A stretch of DNA of 64,000 nucleotides from Lepidonotus clava (Eukaryota; Annelida; Polychaeta; Phyllodocida; Polynoidae), in contig OW387147.1 of NCBI GenBank assembly GCA_936440205.1, positions 35,923,629-35,987,628 of the forward strand, written 5' to 3'. The position numbers and the translations under genes were made by a program. This document shows positions 58,447 through 64,000 of this stretch, piece after piece. The notes below the pieces were generated by a model that ran no database searches, was not told the origin of the DNA, and saw only the letters and a program-made list of their open reading frames with translations. Numbering within the stretch: position 1 is the first letter of the stretch; every line of letters begins with the position of its first letter.

Positions 58447-59206
58447 CCCTTTAGACCCCAATCCGGCCATGGCTGCCCAAGGATGTACTCCCCGATCCGG
58501 CCGTGGCCGCCTGGAAATATGGAAATTTTTCCATTATTTTTCCATATTTTTCCAAAGACAACAGTGTAATGAAAAGTTAAGATACAAAAACGGCAAATAT
58601 ATCGTCTAAAAACTGATTTAATTTCCTATCCACTGTTACAAACCCCATGTTTGTAACGCTCATTGATAGGAATTAGTTAGTCCTTGAACTTCCTCAATTG
58701 AAAGGAATTTAAGGAATTGTAGAGGATTCCATGGAAATCCTGGGGAAATACAGCAATAGACTTTGTTCCAGAGGTCGCGCACCCGTCACGGTCCAGTGGA
58801 GGTAGGACAAACAAACCCACGCGGTGTGGACAGTGCGACCCCTGATTGGTGGAGGGGTATTACATAATGCTGATAAGGCCTCTGAGGACCCTCCCCATTG
58901 GCTAACAATAAAATCTAAACTTTTAATAATGAAAAATGTTTATAAAATACAAGGCTTATGTCTACAGTTATAATACATACACCAATGAAAAGATCAAGTT
59001 CTGAACTATGCAGCTATTGTTATTGCATTCTTCAAACCTTTCTGTATAAAAAGTTGCAGGTAGTTGAAAGTGACCAATTTAAACATGCTCAAAGAGAAAA
59101 TAACCCCAGGCTTGTCGGACCTGCACCTCTGGAGCTGAGTTTCACACTAGGTGGCATGGTCTGGAATCTCATTTATTCATAGTCGCAATCTGTGGGGTCT
59201 AAATGG
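58447..59206. mobile_element. piggyBac-like non-autonomous element, 760 bp
   Basis: TTAA at 58443-58446 and 59207-59210 flanks the ends CCCTTTAGACCCCA and the complement of CCATTTAGACCCCA (13 of 14 match). The interior has ATCCGGCC.TGGC tandem words near the left end and a CCAAT-containing GC-rich segment at about 58780-58900. No transposase. It is distinct in end sequence from the element at 34115-36909. Confidence 0.78.
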
Positions 59207-59454
59207 TTAAACCATGAGTGTTCGAAAGACTAATCAATGACTATTGTGTACCATCATAATATATGCTCTCTCACTTAATCAGCAGCAAAGACGTTCCACA
59301 ATTGTTATATTTTGAGGCAATCTCCGTTCTAAATCATTTTTATCAAATTTTTGAAAGAGGGCATACTCCCTTCAACACATGAATCTTCCAATGACCGATA
59401 AAAAATAGTTTGAAAATATGAAATGAAAAAAAACCCCATCAAAACCTGATATTA

Positions 59455-59549
59455 CAAAATTCCCTGTGTTTTGGTCAATTTTTCTAATTCCCTGTATTTT
59501 CCCTAACAGGAATATTTTTTTCCAGTTTTCCCCGTGTAGTATTCACCCT
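59455..59549. mobile_element. Right-end remnant of the TTCCCTGTGTTTTCCCTG MITE family
   Basis: AATTCCCTGTGTTTTGG, CTAATTCCCTG, TTTTCCCTAACAGG, a T-run and a terminal CACCCTG follow the order of the right half of 25496-25773. A left end was not found. Confidence 0.45.
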
Positions 59550-59987
59550 GAACTGGCCAAGTACAAAACACATATTCCTGATCAAATTACTAAAAAGTCT
59601 ACATCATTTATCAATTCTGAACCATCTGTCTTATCTCAAACATCACACTGTGTGAAAGTCATATCACAGTGAGAACAAGAATTTTGAATTAATCCTGAAT
59701 ACCTAAGTACAGGCACTAACGGACTGCAAACCATGTTGTTGCCATGGCTACACGCACGTTAAGGCCGGTCTGTTCTTCTGCCGATGATAAGGGCAAGAAG
59801 AGTCACTGATGCTTCTGTGTCAAATTAGGTAGTGACACAATGCCTGTCAACATTTGTCATCAGGGATGTCTGGGTGTCTAGTCTGACCTGTCAGAGTCAG
59901 ACAATGATCATTACCATCACCAAACCAGCATCACCAATCACACCTGGAGACGAGTTGGAGGGGGGGGGGGGGCGTTGAGGTGAGGTG

Positions 59988-60252
59988 TAAAGGGCCATAC
60001 CCACTAAGCGATGGACCAAGCATTGAGTTCCCTCAAATTAACCAGCATAATGACTGAGCGATCACAATCACTGGGCAATTCCCTGTGGGTACGATGTAAT
60101 TTCTAGGTGACGGGCAAGGGGGAACAGAATTACCGGTAAAATCGCTGGTGAAATATCAAAATTGCTTGATATGACAGTCGCTCGGTGATGCCGACGTCGA
60201 TTCTCCTGGTCACCCATCGACGGTAAAATTGCCTAGTGGGTATGGCCCTTTA
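59988..60252. mobile_element. MITE, TAAAGSCCCATACCCAC family, copy 2
   Basis: The end TAAAGGGCCATACCCACTAA is on the left, and CCTAGTGGGTATGGCCCTTTA on the right is its near complement. The body resembles copy 1 (TATAGTGTG-like words, ACCGGTAAAATCGC, TATCAAA.TTGC) with many TpG/CpA replacements of CpG. Confidence 0.75.
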
Positions 60253-60502
60253 GATTGGACTGGCAGTGACCAAAGAGTCTTGTGGATTGGAGGGATATGC
60301 AGTGGTCATTGAAACACCCCAGTGAGCAGGGTTTAGCTAAATATGGCCACAGCAGCCAGTCATTGACAGCATTAGGAGGTCAGACATGGCTATTCAGAAG
60401 TCTAACCGTCCAATCAATTATTGAATGATATGGTTGGCTGGGTATAGATAGAGAGCAATTCAAATACAGACCTCCTCTATTACCATTTTACAGTCTAAGG
60501 AC

Positions 60503-60720
60503 CTAAGGCCCCATACCCACTAGGCAAAGGTGCTGGTAAAAATGTCGGGTGACTGTAATATCAACAGATCACCTAGCGATTCCCTGTGGGTATAGTGTGC
60601 ATTCTGGGTGATTGCCAACAGGATCACCAGTAAAAGCGCTGGTAAAGTTTAAAACTTTCAGACAATCAAGGCACCCAGCGACTTTACCAGTGATCCTGAT
60701 GGTCGATGGCTGCTTAAGTC
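60503..60720. mobile_element. MITE, TAAAGSCCCATACCCAC family, copy 3, right end missing
   Basis: The left end CTAAGGCCCCATACCCACTA and body match copies 1 and 2. It stops where the hAT-type element begins at 60721, and no right end was found beyond that element at 61962. It may have lost its right end before or during the insertion. Confidence 0.65.
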
Positions 60721-61097
60721 CAGGGTTCCCACGGACTTGGAAGAATCAAATTCCATGACTTTTCCATGACTTTTCCATGACCAATTCTGATTTTCCAGGT
60801 CGACTTTCCAAGGTTTAAACAATTAGAACCAATATAAAAATTATACAATTAACAGCCTCCCATCACCCCTATAACCATCCTATCCACACCAGAATATGTG
60901 ACAATTCAATGAGTGCAAGTGTTTTCCAGGAAAGATCCAAATACCTATGGAAGTAAGGCAAGTAATACTTGTTATCTCTTCCAATATCAAGAAAATTAGT
61001 GTGCTTTTGCCTGATAGATATCAAATGAATTATGATCAGTGTTGGAATTTCAATCCTCCTCCCCCCCTCCATTATACAGGAAAATATTGATTACAAT

Positions 61098-61397
61098 AAA
61101 ACCCCATTTATAAGACACGTCTTATAAAGGGAACTAGGGTAGGGTTTGTAACCTAAAATTAGGGGTACATCTTAAAATTGGGGTTATCTTAGAAAAAATC
61201 TGAATTTTATATAAACTGTTATATCATGTTTTATTGAGAATGATGCTTAATATTTAAAACCAGAAAGTCTTGAATACAAGACCCTGTGATGTTTTGATAT
61301 TTTTTCTACAAAGTGATGATGGAAAAACAATGATTAACTGGTAAAAAAAACATTATTTTCTCCTTTTGAGACCTGAAAAATCTTATAAATGGGGTTT
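61098..61397. mobile_element. Nested MITE with AAACCCCATTTATAAGA ends
   Basis: AAACCCCATTTATAAGA (61098-61114) returns as its exact complement at 61381-61397. The 300-bp body has internal words CTTATAAAGG, CATCTTA and ATCTTAGA. Superfamily not assigned. It lies inside hAT-type copy 2. Confidence 0.75.
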
Positions 61398-61624
61398 CCT
61401 GGGACCAATTGGAGGGACAAAATTAAGCCAAAAGTTAAGGTGCATCTTATGATACCACATATAGCCAGTTTTGTGAGCTTTGACTGCAGGTTAGCCCAAA
61501 AACCCTGCTCCTAAGATGCACATTGCCCAGCCCAAAATCAGCCTACTATCAATCATGCTAGTGGCCAAATCCCATCCTGGAGAAGTATAACTAGAACCCT
61601 CTTTTAGGCTGAGTTTGGTACAGA

Positions 61625-61766
61625 TTTAGGGGGGGCATGCCAGGTGCATGTCCCCCTATTTTAGTCCAAATATTTTGTTTATGTAAAATGAAGCGCCCGG
61701 AGGGCGCGGAAACTTTTTTAACTATAGCACGCACCCCCCTTTTTCAAATCCCTGGATCCGCCACTG
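61625..61766. mobile_element. Transposon terminal fragment ending CTGGATCCGCCACTG, nested
   Basis: Same family and orientation as 39440-39569: TTTAGTCCAAAT, TTATGTAAAATG, a GCGCCCGGAGGGCGC palindrome, then TTTTTCAAATCCCTGGATCC to the end. The left limit is uncertain. It sits inside the extra DNA of hAT-type copy 2. Confidence 0.5.
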
Positions 61767-61961
61767 TTAGCAGATGCTATGTAGTTCACATTCCTATGGT
61801 ACATTTGAATATTTTTATCACTCAAGCTGATTTTCCATGACTCAGGTCAAAATTCCATGACTTTTGGTCAAATTTTCAAATTCCATGACTTTTCCATGAC
61901 TTTCCATGACCACCTTCATTTTCCAGGTTTTCCAGGTTTTCCAGGTTGTGTGGGAACCCTG

Positions 61962-63483
61962 AAGTCCCTTAGCTGGTGCCAGCACATCAAAAATTGGATA
62001 CGTGGTTTGTTTCAGTTATATATTTTTGAATTCTAACTAAAGTGTGAAACCCAAGGGATGTAAGTCACATTCATTAATCAAGAAGCAAAATAGCTGCAAA
62101 GTTTCGCTCATGCATGAGCGATGGTCATCCCTCAGTAAACTGAAGGCCCTCCTAATACCAGAAGGCTATGTGTAATATGGGCTGTAAGTGCTGACCACCA
62201 CCACCAACACTCAGGACTGCTGACACACTGCTCAGGGAAGGGTTAAAGAAAGGGCTAATACTAGTTCCATGCATGCACTGCCATACACCTAGTACTGAGT
62301 GACCTATCACTTACTCATCTAGACTTCCACCTGCAGGTGACAGTGGTGGTCCTAATTTGAAGGGGTGAGGGCTGTTTAGCTCCGTGTGGGTAAGTAACCT
62401 TCTTCTAGCTTCTTACACTGCCTGATTCTAACAACAATTGGAAGACAATGCCCTTCAACTGCTGAACATGAGATTGTGTAACCGGTCATTGAGAACAAAG
62501 AAAATTAAATGGCTAAAGACATGACTGATTGAGGGAGTCCCCACCATTAGCTACAAAACTATAAAGATATAACTAGGGACTCCCAGAAACCTGAAACCTA
62601 AGAAAGAAACTCAGAAATTATCTTAAAATGCTATAAAACATGATGTAAGAAATTAATTTTGAAAATCCAAAAGATTAAATCCCTAGGCCTGGAAACACCC
62701 TCTTGCAGATGGCAAGGCGGTACGCTAATACATGCAAATAAGTGTTATCAGATACTCCTTGTCGGGAAAATGTGGATCCATCTTTTACTTATCTCCAGAT
62801 GATACATTGCAGGCATTGGGGACTTTCTGAATCAATTCCTCAAGCTTGGTAGACACCATCTCGCCTTTTGCATTAGAGCATGTACATTGATAACATTAAC
62901 CCAATGTGAACCTGGGCTGCTGAAATGTATCTTCATTAAAGTACTACTCATCTTATTGCCAGAATTCTAACCATAAACCAAACGTTTAATATTTGTATTC
63001 GTACCTACGGACAAAACAGTAATAGGGCGGAACTTTTAATAACATGTTTATATCGCAGTCTTGCACCATACTGACAGAAAACATGAAGAATGGACGGGTT
63101 CAAAAGTTAAGATAGCATTCTTGAAAAGTCTAAAAATGCGGCAAAACAGATTTAAACATATTTCTTTCAATTTGAGTAAAATCTTAAGAAAATTGTACAA
63201 TGTATGATTTAACGTAAAGCAGATTAGTCTGCTACCCCCATAATAGTTCAGCACAAATGAATGATATGAAATAAAATTTGAAGAATCCTTATCTACCACA
63301 GCTTTAAAATCAGCCAGACCATCCACTGACATTATTTTCTAATTGAAACAGTCACGAAAAACGTGTAACACAAGTCGGCCGATCGACGTGATAGATGAGA
63401 TAGATCATTTGAAAAAAATGAGAATTTCGCCTGATTGAAATTAACGTAGGCAGCTAAGGGGAGATATTAATGAATGAAATATT
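61962..63483. other. No gene seen
   Basis: AT-rich DNA. A minus-strand open frame at 63048-63332 has no recognisable motif. No element ends found. Confidence 0.4.
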
Positions 63484-63969
63484 TTGATGGTAGGTCCTAA
63501 AAAATGACACTATAGTGACAATTTCACAAACAAGTTCAAAAGTTATTGACAGTGTGACGCCTATGTTTCAACACTGAGAGGTAGGCTAATCATTCTGACA
63601 GTGACAGTGACTGAGGCCTAGATATCTATTATTTTTTATATAAGATACTTTGATGGTAGGTAGGGGAAAATGACACTATAGTGACAAATTCACAAATCAT
63701 TTAATCTTTGAATCATAAATAAATGCTTTCGGAGCCTCCATTGACAGTGTTTGAGGGGGCTTAGGCCTGAGTCCAGTCATTTTTACATACCATCTGTAAA
63801 ATATTATTGGAAACGTATCTAGGCCTAAAATAATCAAAGCATATGACATTTATGACTCTGAGATACAGGAGAACATAGATATATACATGGATTTCATTTT
63901 GATAAGCCTAATAAGGTCTAAATAATTATTTTTCAAACTGCCAGTGTCCTCCTCCTGTCCGATCGATCC
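63484..63969. repeat. Dispersed repeat, copy B, with partial tandem duplication at its left
   Basis: 63544-63969 aligns with 49514-49955 in the same orientation. 63484-63545 repeats an inner part of the same element (TTTGATGGTAGGT then AATGACACTATAGTGACAA), so the copy begins with a partial tandem unit. It may run beyond the window. Confidence 0.78.
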
Positions 63970-64000
63970 GAGTTTAGGCCTAGATTTCAACAGTATAATT

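Larger units (their letters stand above)
60721..61961. mobile_element. Non-autonomous hAT-type element, copy 2, carrying nested insertions
   Basis: The ends CAGGGTTCCCACGGACTTGG and complement of CAGGGTTCCCACACAACC match copy 1 at 9147-10484. The shared core (CCTCCCATCACCCCTATAAC; GAAAGATCCAAATACCTAT) is uninterrupted here where copy 1 carries the LTR-type insertion. Between about 60962 and 61815 this copy has extra DNA not in copy 1, including two further element pieces listed below. No transposase. Confidence 0.75.

Overview
This window reads as animal nuclear DNA, most likely from a marine invertebrate. Supporting signs are AT-rich intergenic or intronic sequence, spliceosomal GT-AG signals, one recognisable spliced exon, a LINE, a probable tRNA-derived SINE and many short inverted-repeat DNA elements. 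I cannot fix the phylum from sequence alone. There is no bacterial operon structure, rRNA or CRISPR array.

The only host gene I can name with confidence is MLH1. One 113-bp exon lies on the minus strand at 3235-3347. Its length, both splice phases and its peptide match exon 9 of vertebrate MLH1. Exons 10 onward should lie to the left of the window and exon 8 to the right, but I found neither. Most of the window is therefore either a very long intron 8 with other material nested in it, or sequence that does not belong to MLH1. Five further patches (26.4, 37.4, 41.1, 42.8 and 52.6 kb) have open frames bounded by plausible splice sites. I list them as weak exon candidates without naming a gene.

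Layout: 0-6 kb holds the MLH1 exon, short perfect hairpins, a perfect 191-bp tandem duplication and a Harbinger-like MITE. The 8-12 kb region holds a hAT-type element split by an LTR-type insertion, and a second MITE. The 14.4-17.5 kb region is a nearly whole minus-strand LINE (endonuclease plus reverse transcriptase, one frameshift). The 19-31 kb region is mostly unannotated sequence with two hAT-type elements, a minisatellite and a palindromic MITE. At 31.4-32.5 and 41.8-42.5 kb are two copies of an unusual foldback element made of a roughly 13-bp minisatellite in one orientation followed by its reverse complement. The 34.1-36.9 kb region is a 2.8-kb piggyBac-like element with TTAA ends carrying a 12-bp minisatellite. 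The 44.6-46.0 kb region is an inverted-repeat element with a 20-bp motif recurring about every 180-215 bp. Promoter-like DNA follows at 46.3-46.6 kb (CTCF, CCAAT, TCTCGCGA and NRF1-like sites) and at 50.3-50.8 kb (three identical E-box/CCAAT modules with exactly 23-bp spacing). The 54-62 kb region is dense in MITEs, including a very young hAT element with 48-bp perfect ends and an 8-bp target duplication, and a stack of elements nested in a second copy of the 9-kb hAT family.

The window is thus dominated by non-autonomous DNA transposons and minisatellite-bearing foldback elements, with a few regulatory islands. Apart from the LINE, no protein that could mobilise them is encoded here.
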